From: Pseudomonas shirazensis
GTDB lineage: Bacteria > Pseudomonadota > Gammaproteobacteria > Pseudomonadales > Pseudomonadaceae
Direction of reading: 5' to 3'
DNA: 64,000 nt
Assembly: GCF_014268785.2 (NCBI RefSeq)
Contig: NZ_JABWRD020000001.1
Location: 633,001-697,000 of the forward strand
Below the pieces are notes generated by a model. The model was not told where the DNA came from and did not search any database. It was given only the letters and a program-made list of their open reading frames with translations. Positions 21,525 to 30,629 of this stretch are shown here, piece after piece; positions within the stretch are counted from its first letter, which is position 1, and each line of letters opens with the position of its first letter. The position numbers and the translations under genes are program-made.

Positions 21525-24092
21525 TCAAGCATCCACCCCACCGGCAATCGCAGACAAAGCCCTGAACGCATCACTGCCCAACGGCCGACTCAAGTAATAC
21601 CCCTGACCTTCATCACACGCCACCGCCTGCAGCAGTTTCAGGTGATCCGCAGTTTCCACGCCTTCAGCGGTAACCGTGAGAGACAACGCCCGGCCCAAGC
21701 CAACGATGGCCTGAATGATCGCCTGATCACTTTCGTTGTTGCTGTCGCTCTGGTCCAACCGACTAAGAAAGCTTCGGTCGATCTTCAAGCCATCGAACGG
21801 AAACGCGCGCAGATAGCTCAACGACGAATAACCCGTTCCAAAATCATCAAGGGCGATGCGCACGCCCAAGCGTTTAAGCGTGCGCATGATCTCCAGCGCA
21901 CCCGCAGCATCGTCGAGCATGACCCCTTCGGTGATTTCCAGCTCAAGCCGAGCAGGGGCGATTTTGCTGGCGCTAAGCACATGCTGGATCCGCTCGATCA
22001 GGTTGCCGCGTTTGAATTCGGATGGTGACAGGTTGACCGATACAAACAGCTGCACGGGCCAGTTGGCGGCATTGCGGCAGGCCTGTTCGAGCACCCAGTT
22101 GCTCAACGCCAGGATCAACCCGGACTCTTCTGCAATCGGCACGAATACATCCGGTGCGATCTGCCCGCGCTGCGGATGCTGCCAGCGCACCAGGGCCTCG
22201 GCGCCGACCATCTGGCCATCGGCGATGCGGTAGCGGGGTTGGAAGTGCAGCTCCAGCTCGCCGTTCTTGATGGCCTGGCGCAGGTCGCTTTCCAGGCGTC
22301 TGCGCTCGATGATCCGTGCGTTCATGTCGCCGGCATAGAAGCGCCAGGTGTTGCGCCCGCCGCTCTTGGCTTCATACAGGGCGATGTCGGCATAGCGCAG
22401 TAGCGCGGTCGCTTCGCAGGCATCGTGCGGGGCCATGGCAATGCCGATGCTAGCACTGATGAACACCTCCTGGTCTTCGATCGCGATCGGCATTTCGATG
22501 GAGGCGATCAGCCGCCGGCACAGGGTTTCGACCTCTTCCTGAGAACTGACATCGGTCACGATCAGGACGAATTCGTCGCCGCCCACCCGCGCCACCAGGT
22601 CGGCATGGCGCACGCAATCGGCCAGGCGACTGGAGACTTCATTGAGTACCCGATCACCGGCGGCATGGCCGAGCAGGTCGTTCACCGGTTTGAAACGGTC
22701 CAGGTCCAGGCAGAGCATCACCAGCGGCTGCTCGACAGTGGGCTGGGCCTTCAGCTTGCCGTCGAGGAAGGCCTGCAGGCGGGTGCGGTTGGGCAGCCCG
22801 GTCAAGGCATCGTGTTGAGACAGGAACTCGATACGCCGGCGCGCTTCGACTTCTTCGGTGACATCGGTAGCGGTGCCGCGCACGCCGCCGTCGCGCAAGG
22901 TGCGTGCTGACAGGCGGGTAATCCGTGCTTGCCCGCGGGCATCCAGATAGCGGCATTGCACACTGATCTCGGGGCGGCGGTTGGGTATGCTCAGCCACTG
23001 CGAAAGCAGCCCTAAATCGGTGGTCAGCAGGTCGTCGATGTTGGCGCCCAGCCAGGTGTCGCTGGACAGTCCAGTCACGCCCTGGAAACGCTCGGACAGG
23101 TAAGTGAAACGCAGGGCCGCGTCGATCTCCCAGATCCAGTCGGAACTGGCTTCGGCAACATCGCGAAAGCGCGCCTCGCTGGTGGCCAGGGCGGCCTGAC
23201 TGCGTTTCAGCGATGCGATGCTTGCGTCCAGCGCCTGGGCGGCGACGGTGGTGCGGCGCAGGATCACCCAGGTCATCAGCGCCACCAGCAAGGCGGCCAG
23301 GCCGATCAGCGGCAGACCACCGGCCAGCAGGCGCCAACCCGGCTGAGCTGGGGTCCATTGCAGGGTGCCGCCGTCATCGGCCAGCGTTACTACGCTATCA
23401 GCGGAATGCTGGCCATGGCTTGCTACACGCAGCTGAGCTACGCCGAAGTCGGTACCCAGGGCAGCCAGCTTTTTCGGGTCCAACACATCGACAAAGATCA
23501 GCACCGAGTGTGCTCGGTTGTCTGGCGTGACGGTGGGATCGGTGCCTGGAGTGATGGCCGCTGCGGCAATCACTGCGGGCGCACCGTCAACATTGATATA
23601 GCGGGTAACGGAGGTTTGCGCCTCGGCACCGGCCCGGGCCGCGTCGGCGATGCCGGCAATGGGCTGACGCAGCCAGTCGCTGGCTTCTTCACTGCGCTGT
23701 TTGCCATCGATTACCGAATACACCGTGCGGTTCTGGTCATCGACCACGAACAGCCCCTGAAAGCCGAAGTCGTCGTACAGCGTCGGGCCGATATTCTGAT
23801 TGATGTAGGCCCAGTCAATGTCGACCTCGGCGTGCAAATGGCGGTAGGCATCGCCCCAGAAGGCATAATCCTGAACCGTTACGGCCAAGGATTTTTCCAG
23901 CGACTGCACCGCCTTGCGCACGTAGAAGGCATTTTTTTCCTGCTCAGTGCGGTCGAGATCCTGCGCCAGATAGACCAGCGAAATGCCGGCGAGCAAAAAC
24001 ACGCCAGCGAGCAGCGCAACGAATTTGAACAGTGGCTCACTGGCCAACCGTACGCTGGAAAGGCTGACAGCATTGGAAGAGCTGTTGGACAT
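21525..24092 (-). CDS. Membrane GGDEF-EAL cyclic-di-GMP protein with CHASE4-like sensor and PAS domain
   Basis: 855 residues. Transmembrane helix near 22-44, a periplasmic CHASE4-like sensor ('YAFWGDAYRHLHAEVDIDW'), a second helix about 255-277, a PAS domain (EASSDWIWEIDAALRFTYLS), then GGDEF and EAL. The GGDEF motif is intact (VGGDEF) with an inhibitory I-site RHAD five residues before it. The EAL domain keeps GAEALVRW, FVSVNLSP, ELEITEG, DDFGTGYSSL and KIDRSF. Both synthase and phosphodiesterase activity are therefore possible. It probably links a periplasmic signal to biofilm or motility. Monocistronic. Confidence 0.93.
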   Translation of the reverse strand: MSNSSSNAVSLSSVRLASEPLFKFVALLAGVFLLAGISLVYLAQDLDRTEQEKNAFYVRKAVQSLEKSLAVTVQDYAFWGDAYRHLHAEVDIDWAYINQNIGPTLYDDFGFQGLFVVDDQNRTVYSVIDGKQRSEEASDWLRQPIAGIADAARAGAEAQTSVTRYINVDGAPAVIAAAAITPGTDPTVTPDNRAHSVLIFVDVLDPKKLAALGTDFGVAQLRVASHGQHSADSVVTLADDGGTLQWTPAQPGWRLLAGGLPLIGLAALLVALMTWVILRRTTVAAQALDASIASLKRSQAALATSEARFRDVAEASSDWIWEIDAALRFTYLSERFQGVTGLSSDTWLGANIDDLLTTDLGLLSQWLSIPNRRPEISVQCRYLDARGQARITRLSARTLRDGGVRGTATDVTEEVEARRRIEFLSQHDALTGLPNRTRLQAFLDGKLKAQPTVEQPLVMLCLDLDRFKPVNDLLGHAAGDRVLNEVSSRLADCVRHADLVARVGGDEFVLIVTDVSSQEEVETLCRRLIASIEMPIAIEDQEVFISASIGIAMAPHDACEATALLRYADIALYEAKSGGRNTWRFYAGDMNARIIERRRLESDLRQAIKNGELELHFQPRYRIADGQMVGAEALVRWQHPQRGQIAPDVFVPIAEESGLILALSNWVLEQACRNAANWPVQLFVSVNLSPSEFKRGNLIERIQHVLSASKIAPARLELEITEGVMLDDAAGALEIMRTLKRLGVRIALDDFGTGYSSLSYLRAFPFDGLKIDRSFLSRLDQSDSNNESDQAIIQAIVGLGRALSLTVTAEGVETADHLKLLQAVACDEGQGYYLSRPLGSDAFRALSAIAGGVDA

Positions 24093-24203
24093 GGATTACT
24101 GTGCTCGAAAGGGCTCATGGAGGCTATCGGCTGCGTGAACTCGAGGATGAGGAGTGGCAGGCAGTTCCCGATGAACTGTCTATCGGTTGGCGCAGTTCAT
24201 GAC

Positions 24204-24974
24204 TTACCAACTGATCGGCTTGCCATCCCAGGCCCAGAAACTACCGCTCTGCTCGGGCCCATGCTGGCGTGCCAGGCCGAGGATGCGCTGGGCGGCAAAC
24301 TCAGTCGTGAATAGCTGCTCGGCGGGTACATTGGCCTGAAAGGGCCGGGACAGCTGCGTGTCAGTGGTGCCAGGGTGCACCAGCAATACGGTGGATGCCG
24401 GGTTGATTCGCCGCAGTTCGATGCTGGCGGTGCGCAGCAATTGATTAAGGGCGGCTTTGCTGGCGCGGTAGCTGTACCAGCCGCCAAGCTGGTTGTCGTC
24501 GATCGAACCGACTCGTGCCGACAGCGCAACGAAAGTTGCCGCTTGCTTGCGCAGCATTGGCAGCAAGTGCTTGAGCAGCAAGACGGGAGCAAAGGCATTG
24601 GTCGCGAATGTAGCTTGCAGGCCGCTGAGATCGATTTGCGTCAGGCTCTTTTCGGCGCGGGCGCCGTCCTGCTGAAGAATACCCAGAGTGCAGATCACCA
24701 GGTGCAAGTGTTGGCAGCTCGCGCCAACTTCGCGTGCCAACTGCGCCAGCGCCTGCTCATCGCGGGCATCGCAGTCAAACCGCAGCAGGCGTTGGCCATG
24801 CTCCTGGGCCAATGCCTCCAGCTCCGCGCTGGTACTGGCGTGCCGCGCTACCGCGTATACCCGCTCGACGTCAGGGTGGGCGAGCAGGCTTTGACACAGA
24901 GCCAGGCCAATGCCTTGGCTGGCGCCGCAGATCAGTGTATTGGCAGGGGCGGCGAGCGCGGAAATCAGCTTCAT
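24204..24974 (-). CDS. Short-chain dehydrogenase/reductase (C-factor-like)
   Basis: 256 residues, classical SDR layout: cofactor motif CGASQGIGLAL (about 16-26), 'FDCDARDEQALAQLAREVG', catalytic Ser in ALSARVGS, and YSYRASK with the active Tyr and Lys. The form resembles the CsgA/C-factor group (GTLGILQ in place of NNAG). NAD(P)-dependent oxidoreductase of unknown substrate. Ends in ISW-stop. The gene is followed on its strand by the GGDEF/EAL gene after 111 bases, and preceded by a terminator for the CsbD gene. Confidence 0.87.
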   Translation of the reverse strand: MKLISALAAPANTLICGASQGIGLALCQSLLAHPDVERVYAVARHASTSAELEALAQEHGQRLLRFDCDARDEQALAQLAREVGASCQHLHLVICTLGILQQDGARAEKSLTQIDLSGLQATFATNAFAPVLLLKHLLPMLRKQAATFVALSARVGSIDDNQLGGWYSYRASKAALNQLLRTASIELRRINPASTVLLVHPGTTDTQLSRPFQANVPAEQLFTTEFAAQRILGLARQHGPEQSGSFWAWDGKPISW

Positions 24975-24992
24975 CGACTACCTCGGAAACGC

Positions 24993-25017
24993 AAAAAAAG
25001 GCCGTCCGAGGACGACC
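24993..25017 (-). terminator. Rho-independent terminator of the CsbD gene
   Basis: On the minus strand GGTCGTCC-tc-GGACGGCC is followed by seven T, 26-50 bases past the CsbD stop. One G-U pair in the stem; otherwise complementary. Confidence 0.8.
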
Positions 25018-25042
25018 GTTCTGGGTTACGTTGACGACACTA

Positions 25043-25222
25043 TCAGTGTTTGTCCACTGCGTTCTTCACATCGCCTACCACTTGCTGGGCTTCACCTTTC
25101 TTCTCCTGAACCTTGCCTTTGACTTCCAGTTCAGTGTTGTCGGTGGCCTTGCCAACGGCTTGTTTTACTTTACCAACAGCTTCGTTGGCCATGCCTTTGA
25201 TTTTGTCAGAAGTACCGCTCAT
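25043..25222 (-). CDS. CsbD-like stress protein
   Basis: 59 residues: begins MSGTSDKIKGMANEAVGKVK, then TDNTELEVKGKVQEKKGE, and ends VGDVKNAVDKH. This is the helical, Lys/Glu-rich CsbD pattern of two short repeats. CsbD-like proteins are small cytoplasmic stress proteins with no defined reaction. Ribosome site 'ctaggagagcgtcc' precedes the ATG at 25222. It has its own terminator and is monocistronic. Confidence 0.9.
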   Translation of the reverse strand: MSGTSDKIKGMANEAVGKVKQAVGKATDNTELEVKGKVQEKKGEAQQVVGDVKNAVDKH

Positions 25223-25274
25223 GGACGCTCTCCTAGCTCAATAATATGTGTGTAGTCGACATCTTTAATGACGC

Positions 25275-25455
25275 TTGCCGCTTTCAACAGTTGCACCTCC
25301 CGCCGAAAATAGCTCGGTTTCATCTTCTATATCGCTGGCACAACAGGCTGAGCAACAAGCCCGCAAAGCAGCCTGGGGCACCTTGATCACCCTGCTTATC
25401 AGTGGCGCGCTGAACTTTGCTATCGGTCGCTTTGCGCTGACCAGCCGTAACCGCC
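25275..25455 (+). pseudogene. Possible remnant of a small membrane protein
   Basis: A plus-strand frame starting at a TTG reads SSSISLAQQAEQQARKAAW, then GTLITLLISGALNFAIG, a helix preceding one hydrophobic segment, as seen at the end of some envelope proteins. After about 60 codons it becomes Arg/Cys-rich and unlike protein. No ribosome site, no ATG and no domain recognised. Listed as a low-confidence gene fragment; the rest of the 395-base stretch between 25222 and 25618 shows nothing. Confidence 0.25.
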
Positions 25456-25617
25456 GGATCGCAACGCTGCGCTGGTTAGCTGACGGCAATGAAAGCACAG
25501 CCGCAGCGAGGCCATTGTCTGGGCCCGCGACCGGCGCCTGTTCGTGCGCCAGGGTTGAACGTTGGCAGGCGCGCGGGTCTCTAACGGTACGCATTGATCA
25601 CTGGAGAGGTACTGACG

Positions 25618-25767
25618 ATGAACCCAGCAACGGAAGGTTTGGAAGAACAGGGGCCCAGCGGTGTGCCGTTCATCAACGACCCGCAAAAGCCTGCCAACCA
25701 TGGCCACACCGAGGTGGTTGAGGAACAGGAAGATATCGATCCGGTCGAGCCAGAAGAGGCCGACTGA
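25618..25767 (+). CDS. Small acidic protein of unknown function
   Basis: 49 residues, strongly acidic, starting MNPATEGLEEQGPSGVPFI and ending in EEQEDIDPVEPEEAD. It has a clear ribosome site ('ggagaggt', 8 bases before ATG), and its stop overlaps the next start by one base (TGATG, 25765-25769), so the two are translationally coupled. No domain recognised; low complexity suggests a disordered protein. Coupling is the main reason to believe it is real. Confidence 0.65.
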   Translation: MNPATEGLEEQGPSGVPFINDPQKPANHGHTEVVEEQEDIDPVEPEEAD

Positions 25768-26084
25768 TGGCCGCGCCAACCACACCTGATGGTCGTTATT
25801 TCGTGATCGATGGGGTGCTCTGGCGCTGCTCCAATCCCAGCCTGGCCGAGCCAGAGCGGCAACGCCTGGTGAATGAGCTGATGAGCGCTCGGCGCGTTGT
25901 GAAAACGGCCAAGGGCGCTGACGATGCAGAGGCACTACGCGAGGCCCGAGCAGGCGTGCAGGCGGCCAAGGTAGCCCTGGGCGAACGCGGCCCGGTGTGG
26001 TGGGACGATGGCAGTGCCGACTTCAATCGGCACAAGGTCCGTAACACACCCTATGCGCAGTGGTATGAGGGTTTGCAGACCTGA
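25767..26084 (+). CDS. Conserved hypothetical protein of pseudomonads
   Basis: 105 residues: 'TPDGRYFVIDGVLWRCSNPS', a helical middle (LVNELMSARRVVKTAKGADD) and GPVWWDDGSADFNRH near the end. I recall similar proteins in many Pseudomonas and related genomes with no known role. No signal peptide or membrane helix. Start overlaps the stop of the acidic 49-residue gene. Two short conserved blocks (LWRCSNP, VWWDDG) flank a coiled helix, which suggests a small folded protein. Confidence 0.75.
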   Translation: MAAPTTPDGRYFVIDGVLWRCSNPSLAEPERQRLVNELMSARRVVKTAKGADDAEALREARAGVQAAKVALGERGPVWWDDGSADFNRHKVRNTPYAQWYEGLQT

Positions 26085-26136
26085 GCAAGCGGCTATCGCG
26101 GGCCACGACGGCCCGCGACAATTGCGCTATGGCACC

Positions 26137-27453
26137 TCAGTGATGCTGGAGCGCGGCGCGTACTTCACGGACCTGTGCCGCAGTCACCTTCGAGGCCTGG
26201 TTCGACCAGCCATGGCGCAGGAAGCTCGCCAGCTCAGCCACTTCAGCATCGTCCATGCGCTCGGCAAAGCCGGGCATCGGCAGCACCGAAGGGGCACGTT
26301 CGGTGGACGGCGTCATGGCACCCGCGAGGATTACCTGGATCAGCGCCGACGGGTTCTCGGCATTGACCACCGAAGCACCGTCAAGCCGCGGGAATACCTG
26401 CTCGGCGCCCTGGCCGGTGACAAAGTGACACGCGCCACAGTTGTCCAGGTACAGCCGCTGACCCAGATCCAGGTCCTTGGCCGTCGTCAGTTTGGCGATG
26501 GTGGCCTGGCTGCGCTGCGGGGCGTGCTGATACTCACCTTTACCGGTGCCCTCCAGCGATTTGAGATAGACGGCCATCGCCAGCAGGTCCTCGTCGCTCA
26601 TGTGCGAGGTACTGTTGGCAACCACATCCTTCATCTCGCCCGCCACGGCGGCGATGCTGTTGCGCCCGCTGCCCAGGTAATCGACGATCTGCTGCTCGCT
26701 CCAGTGCGGCATGCCGCGCAATGCCGGTACCGCCCAGCCATTGAGTTCAGCGCCACTCAGATAGCTGCCAGTGCGCTCGTCCAGGCCTTGCTCCTGCATG
26801 GTCAGTGCCCGTGGCGTGTGGCATGAGCCACAGTGGCCGAGGCCCTGAACCAGGTAGGCGCCGCGCTGTAGTTGGGCATCGTCAATGCTCAAGGCGTCCG
26901 CCGCAGCAGTTTCGGGCGTAGGCGAGAACAGCGCGCGCCAGTACGCCAGCGGCCAGCGGATCGACAGCGGCCAGGCAATGCCGTTGGCTTTGTTGGCTTG
27001 TTCCACCGGCGCCACACCCTTCATGAAGTAGGCATACAGCGCTTGCAGGTCGGCATCGCTGACCTTGGCATAGGACGGGTAGGGCATCGCCGGATACAGC
27101 GCGCTGCCGTCATGGCCGATACCGCGGCGCATGGCCCGTTCGAACTCACCGTAGCTCCAGGCGCCGATACCGGTCTTGTGGTCGGGGGTGATGTTGGTCG
27201 AATAGATGGTGCCGATTGGCGAGGCAATGCCCAGGCCCCCGGCGAACGCCTTGCCGCCATCGTGGCTGGTGTGGCAGGCCACGCAGTCGCCCACCCGGGC
27301 CAGGTAGGCGCCCTTGTCGATCAATTGTTCGGTGATCGGCTGTGGCATCTGCGCGCTGGCGTCGCCGGAGCGGTTCAGCCACAGGCTCACGGCCCAGGCC
27401 ACCAACGCCAGCAGGGCCGCGAGCAGGAGCAGACGGATCAGGGTCGATTTCAT
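26137..27453 (-). CDS. Triheme cytochrome c subunit of gluconate 2-dehydrogenase-type complex
   Basis: 438 residues. N-terminal membrane anchor (about 5-26) followed by three heme c motifs: CVACH (Cys57, Cys60, His61), CGSCH (about 205) and CGACH (about 343). This is the subunit that takes electrons from the flavoprotein to ubiquinone in the inner membrane facing the periplasm. I start at ATG 27453, six bases after AGGAG; an ATG 15 bases earlier contains that ribosome site. Last gene of the three-gene operon. The substrate could be another sugar acid or alcohol. Confidence 0.92.
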   Translation of the reverse strand: MKSTLIRLLLLAALLALVAWAVSLWLNRSGDASAQMPQPITEQLIDKGAYLARVGDCVACHTSHDGGKAFAGGLGIASPIGTIYSTNITPDHKTGIGAWSYGEFERAMRRGIGHDGSALYPAMPYPSYAKVSDADLQALYAYFMKGVAPVEQANKANGIAWPLSIRWPLAYWRALFSPTPETAAADALSIDDAQLQRGAYLVQGLGHCGSCHTPRALTMQEQGLDERTGSYLSGAELNGWAVPALRGMPHWSEQQIVDYLGSGRNSIAAVAGEMKDVVANSTSHMSDEDLLAMAVYLKSLEGTGKGEYQHAPQRSQATIAKLTTAKDLDLGQRLYLDNCGACHFVTGQGAEQVFPRLDGASVVNAENPSALIQVILAGAMTPSTERAPSVLPMPGFAERMDDAEVAELASFLRHGWSNQASKVTAAQVREVRAALQHH

Positions 27454-27464
27454 CGAAGCGCTCC

Positions 27465-29234
27465 TCATGCCTGCACCAGCGGGCCAGGGTTTTTCAGGTA
27501 CTGGTCCTTGATCGCCTGGGCGGCGAACAGGGTCAGCGCGCCGATCAGCGCGGTCGGGTTGGCCTGGAAGTTCTGCGGGAAGGCGTTGCCGCCGGGCACG
27601 AATACGTTATGCACGTCCCAGCTCTGCAGATAGCGGTTGAGCGCGCTGGTCTCGGGCGAGTCGCCCATGATCGCGCCGCCGACGTTGTGGGTGGAGACGT
27701 ACTTGGTGATGTCCCAGTGCGAATCCATGTCCAGGTAGCTTTCGCTGACGCTGTCGGGGTTGAGCTCCTTGGTGATGTCGCCAACGATGCCACGCAGGTG
27801 CTGCTGCAGTTTCAGCTCGTTGGGCTTCCAGTCGAAGGTGATCCGCAACAGCGGCTGGCCCCACGGGTCCTTGTAGGTCGGGTCGAGGTCCAGGTAGTGC
27901 TCGCGATAGGACATGCAGCCGGTAGAGATGCTGACCTTCATCGAATGGCCGTACCAGTCCTGCATGCCTTCTTTCCAGCCCTGGCCCCACTCAGGGGTGC
28001 CGGCGGGCAGGGCGGTGCCGATTGGCGTGCCGGTGGCCTGCGAGCTGTGGATCTTGGCGCCGCCGATCACGCCCAGTGCCGGGCCGTCGAAGTTGCCCGG
28101 CGAGATGTCGTTGAACATCTGCCCGGTGGCGCCGGCGGTGGCGAACGGGTTGAAGGTTTTGTCCTTGAAGAACAGGGTGCTGCCGCCAACGCTGAGGAAG
28201 GCATAGTTACGGCCGATGGTGCCCTTGCCGGTCAGCGGGCTGTACGGCTGGCCGATGCCCGACAGCAGCATCAGGCGCACGTTGACGAACTGGAAGCCCG
28301 CCAGCACGACGATCTTGGCCGGCTGGAACACTTCGTTGCCCTGGCCATCGGCATAGGTCACGCCCTTGGCAGTCTTGCCGTCGGCGTGCAGCTCAACCCG
28401 CAGGACGTTGGCGTTGGTGCGGTAATCGAAGTTGTCCATGCGCTTGAGAGAGTCCATCACCGCGGTTTGCGGCGAGGCCTTGGAGTAGTTCAGGCACGGG
28501 TACTTGCTGCAATAACCGCAGTAGTTGCACGGCGCAATCTGGTTGCCGTAAGGGTTTTTCCATGCCCGCGACACGTTCGCCGAGGGATTGGGGAACGGGT
28601 GATAACCCAGCTTGCGCGCGGCTTCGGCGAACATCGTGTTGTTCAGCGTGTCTTCCAGCGCCGGCAGCGGGAAGGGGCTCGAGCGTGGCCCTTCGAATGG
28701 GTCGCCGCCTTCGACGATGCGCCCCTGCAGGTTGCCGGTATTGCCCGACAGGCCGCATATCTTGTCGAATTTATCCAGGTACGGCTCGATTTCTTCCCAG
28801 GTGAACGGGTAGTCCTGGATCTGCATACCTTCACCCAGCACGCCGGGTTTGTAGGCCTGGTCGGCGTAGGTCTTGAGCTTGATGTCGGTCGGCGTTGGCC
28901 GGATCAGCACGCCGGTCCAGTGCAGGCCCGAGCCGCCGACGCCGGTGCCGGGCACGAATGCGCCCCACTGGCGAGTCGGCAGAGCGGTGCTCTGCATGTT
29001 GTGGCGCACGGTGAGGGCGCCGTCCTTGGGCGTGACCATGATCTTGTTGCGCACGCCGTAAGCGTACTGGTCGGCGGGCTTGGGGTAGGTGAAGTCAGCA
29101 TTGCTGCGGTCTTCGCCACGTTCCAGGGCGCGCACCTTGAGGCCGGCCTGGGCGAGCTCGATGCTCATCAGCGAGCCGGCCCAACCGAGGCCGACCACGA
29201 CTACATCGACTTCGTCATTGGTAATGTTTGGCAT
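27465..29234 (-). CDS. GMC-type flavoprotein subunit of gluconate 2-dehydrogenase-like complex
   Basis: 589 residues. FAD-binding VVVGLGWAGSLMSIELA (about 12-28) with the Glu of LERG, 'GVGGSGLHWTGVLIRP' (about 98-113), and the C-terminal GMC domain with THNVGGAIMG and 'NAFPQNFQANPTALIGAL'. A four-Cys cluster at Cys236, Cys239, Cys242 and Cys247 (CNYCGYCSKYPC) is the iron-sulfur-like hinge seen in periplasmic FAD sugar dehydrogenases. No signal peptide: it is exported with the Tat-carrying gamma subunit. Middle gene of the operon; stop 11 bases before the cytochrome start. Confidence 0.92.
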   Translation of the reverse strand: MPNITNDEVDVVVVGLGWAGSLMSIELAQAGLKVRALERGEDRSNADFTYPKPADQYAYGVRNKIMVTPKDGALTVRHNMQSTALPTRQWGAFVPGTGVGGSGLHWTGVLIRPTPTDIKLKTYADQAYKPGVLGEGMQIQDYPFTWEEIEPYLDKFDKICGLSGNTGNLQGRIVEGGDPFEGPRSSPFPLPALEDTLNNTMFAEAARKLGYHPFPNPSANVSRAWKNPYGNQIAPCNYCGYCSKYPCLNYSKASPQTAVMDSLKRMDNFDYRTNANVLRVELHADGKTAKGVTYADGQGNEVFQPAKIVVLAGFQFVNVRLMLLSGIGQPYSPLTGKGTIGRNYAFLSVGGSTLFFKDKTFNPFATAGATGQMFNDISPGNFDGPALGVIGGAKIHSSQATGTPIGTALPAGTPEWGQGWKEGMQDWYGHSMKVSISTGCMSYREHYLDLDPTYKDPWGQPLLRITFDWKPNELKLQQHLRGIVGDITKELNPDSVSESYLDMDSHWDITKYVSTHNVGGAIMGDSPETSALNRYLQSWDVHNVFVPGGNAFPQNFQANPTALIGALTLFAAQAIKDQYLKNPGPLVQA

Positions 29235-29270
29235 AGGTAACCTTGAATGCTTTGTCGCTTGGCGAAGGGT

Positions 29271-29990
29271 TCAACCGCGCTGGCCGGTCAGGCTGACCGG
29301 GCCGAGCGGGTAGGGGACGTTGTGCTGGGCTACCCATTCCAGGTAGCTGGCACGTGCGCCGGGGAAGCCGATCGCAATCCACGCCTTCATGCCCTTGTTG
29401 CCGCCGTAGATCGGGTCGGCAAGCCAGCCCTGGCGGGTGATGTTGAGCAGTTCGCTGAACAGCAGCTTGGCCTTGAGCACAGGCTCGCCGTGGGCGGCAA
29501 AGTCGACCTGGCCGTTCTGCATCTGCTTGAGCACCTGCTCGCGATCGCTCAGGGACAGCAGGGCGAAGTACTGGCCGTATTTGGCCTGGCACCAGCCTTC
29601 GAGCGCGGCGATGCCCTGGCGGTAGATCTGCTGCGCAGTGAACGGCAGCTGGTAGCCGAGGGTGGCCGGCGCGTTGACGTCGAACGGGCCCTCAAGGTAC
29701 ACCTCGCTACCCAGGTCGCCGGCCAGTTGCTGGTCGATGAAGATCGGCACGTTGGTCTCCAGCGCACCGGGGCCGCGGCCATCAGCAGGGATCAAGCGGT
29801 CGCAGGCAGCCAGGATGAAGGTCCATTCGGCTGCAGTGAAAAAGATCGGCGAGTAGCTGTCCAGGCTCGGCGCGGCCAGCTCGGCGGCGGCAGCGGCGCT
29901 CAGGCCGTTGAGGGCGATGCCCATGGCGGGCAAGGCGATCAGCGAGGACAGCAGAAACTTTCTTCGCGATGTTTGCGTGGCAATCAGCAT
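29271..29990 (-). CDS. Gluconate 2-dehydrogenase subunit 3 (gamma) with Tat signal
   Basis: 239 residues. Tat signal TSRRKFLLSSLIALPAMGIA (about 7-26), then the subunit-3 fold: FFTAAEWTFILAACDRLIP, 'GPGALETNVPIFIDQQL' and 'FSELLNITRQGWLADPIYGG'. It escorts the flavoprotein across the membrane and completes the enzyme oxidising gluconate to 2-ketogluconate in the periplasm. First gene of the operon; the 'aggtgaacccgc' site precedes the ATG. A 14-base palindrome lies 85 bases upstream. Confidence 0.92.
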   Translation of the reverse strand: MLIATQTSRRKFLLSSLIALPAMGIALNGLSAAAAAELAAPSLDSYSPIFFTAAEWTFILAACDRLIPADGRGPGALETNVPIFIDQQLAGDLGSEVYLEGPFDVNAPATLGYQLPFTAQQIYRQGIAALEGWCQAKYGQYFALLSLSDREQVLKQMQNGQVDFAAHGEPVLKAKLLFSELLNITRQGWLADPIYGGNKGMKAWIAIGFPGARASYLEWVAQHNVPYPLGPVSLTGQRG

Positions 29991-30375
29991 GCGGGTTCAC
30001 CTATGACTATTCACGAGGAACCCGAGATGTATCCGGTAATCCGTTACCTGTAGAAGCCGCGATAGTCTCAGATGAGATAGCGCTATCTTTCAGCGTGCCT
30101 GGTCAGGCGTTACAGCAAAAACGGCTCTACGAAGTGTGGGGAGACTGAATTGGGCGCTGCTCTTATATGAAGCCTGGCAGTCGCGTGGCTTGAATGACCG
30201 ACCCTCTCGAGGGCGTCATTTGGCCTGATTTGGACATCACGGGTAGCGAGAAGCATAGCAAGCTACCGAGTCTGTTACAAAACATTTCTCGCCGGATGTC
30301 AATGTCGCTATCGTCGCAGGCCCTCAATGCACCAGCTGAGTGATGCATGCCGGTCGCGAGAGCTGCCTGGCCGCT
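29991..30375. promoter_or_regulatory. Control region of the gluconate dehydrogenase operon, with palindrome at 30075-30088
   Basis: 385 bases without a gene. The one clear signal is the perfect palindrome AGATAGCGCTATCT (30075-30088), 85-98 bases before the dehydrogenase start and preceded by a related GATAG. It is a candidate operator. The remainder, up to the DUF2986-like gene, shows no ORF, repeat or RNA that I can support. Confidence 0.4.
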
Positions 30376-30531
30376 TCATTCAGGGCTGGATACGGCGGCC
30401 TCAGCTGCTTCGGCGGCGGCTTTCAGACGGTCAGCCTTGCAGATGTACTTGGGTTTTTTCGGGGCGAGTTTGGCGTTGGCTTTTTGCGCCTTGGCCTTGA
30501 ACAACTGTTGCAGTTTTTTCTGGCGGTTCAT
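30376..30531 (-). CDS. Small basic DUF2986-like protein
   Basis: 51 residues: starts MNRQKKLQQLFKAKAQKANA and continues KLAPKKPKYICKADRLKAA. This matches the DUF2986 pattern (RxKKLxQ...KxxKANAKL...KPKYISKADR) common in pseudomonads. Very basic, probably nucleic-acid associated, function unknown. The downstream 98 bases lead to the PRISE-like gene, which ends at 30630 on the same strand. Confidence 0.8.
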   Translation of the reverse strand: MNRQKKLQQLFKAKAQKANAKLAPKKPKYICKADRLKAAAEAAEAAVSSPE

Positions 30532-30629
30532 GTGCTTCTACCTGCGAGTGGACGCCGGCATGATATCGCGATTTCGGCTCGCGCGTGTGCGCCGGCTGCC
30601 CGGTGCACAGAGCGATTGACGCGTAAACC

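Noticed and set aside
24100..24202. Short plus-strand frame reading RLRELEDEEWQAVPDEL between the GGDEF/EAL and SDR genes
   Set aside because: It looks protein-like and may be a gene tail, but it starts at a GTG without a ribosome site, spans only about 34 codons and matches nothing I recognise.
25265..25594. Minus-strand 109-codon frame overlapping the putative membrane-protein remnant
   Set aside because: Composition is Arg/Ala/Cys-rich, no ribosome site and no hydrophobic or domain pattern.
29247..30053. Long plus-strand open frames opposite the gluconate dehydrogenase genes (also 27342-29240)
   Set aside because: These are antisense shadows of high-GC genes; they lack ribosome sites and any recognisable domain, while the minus-strand proteins are complete.
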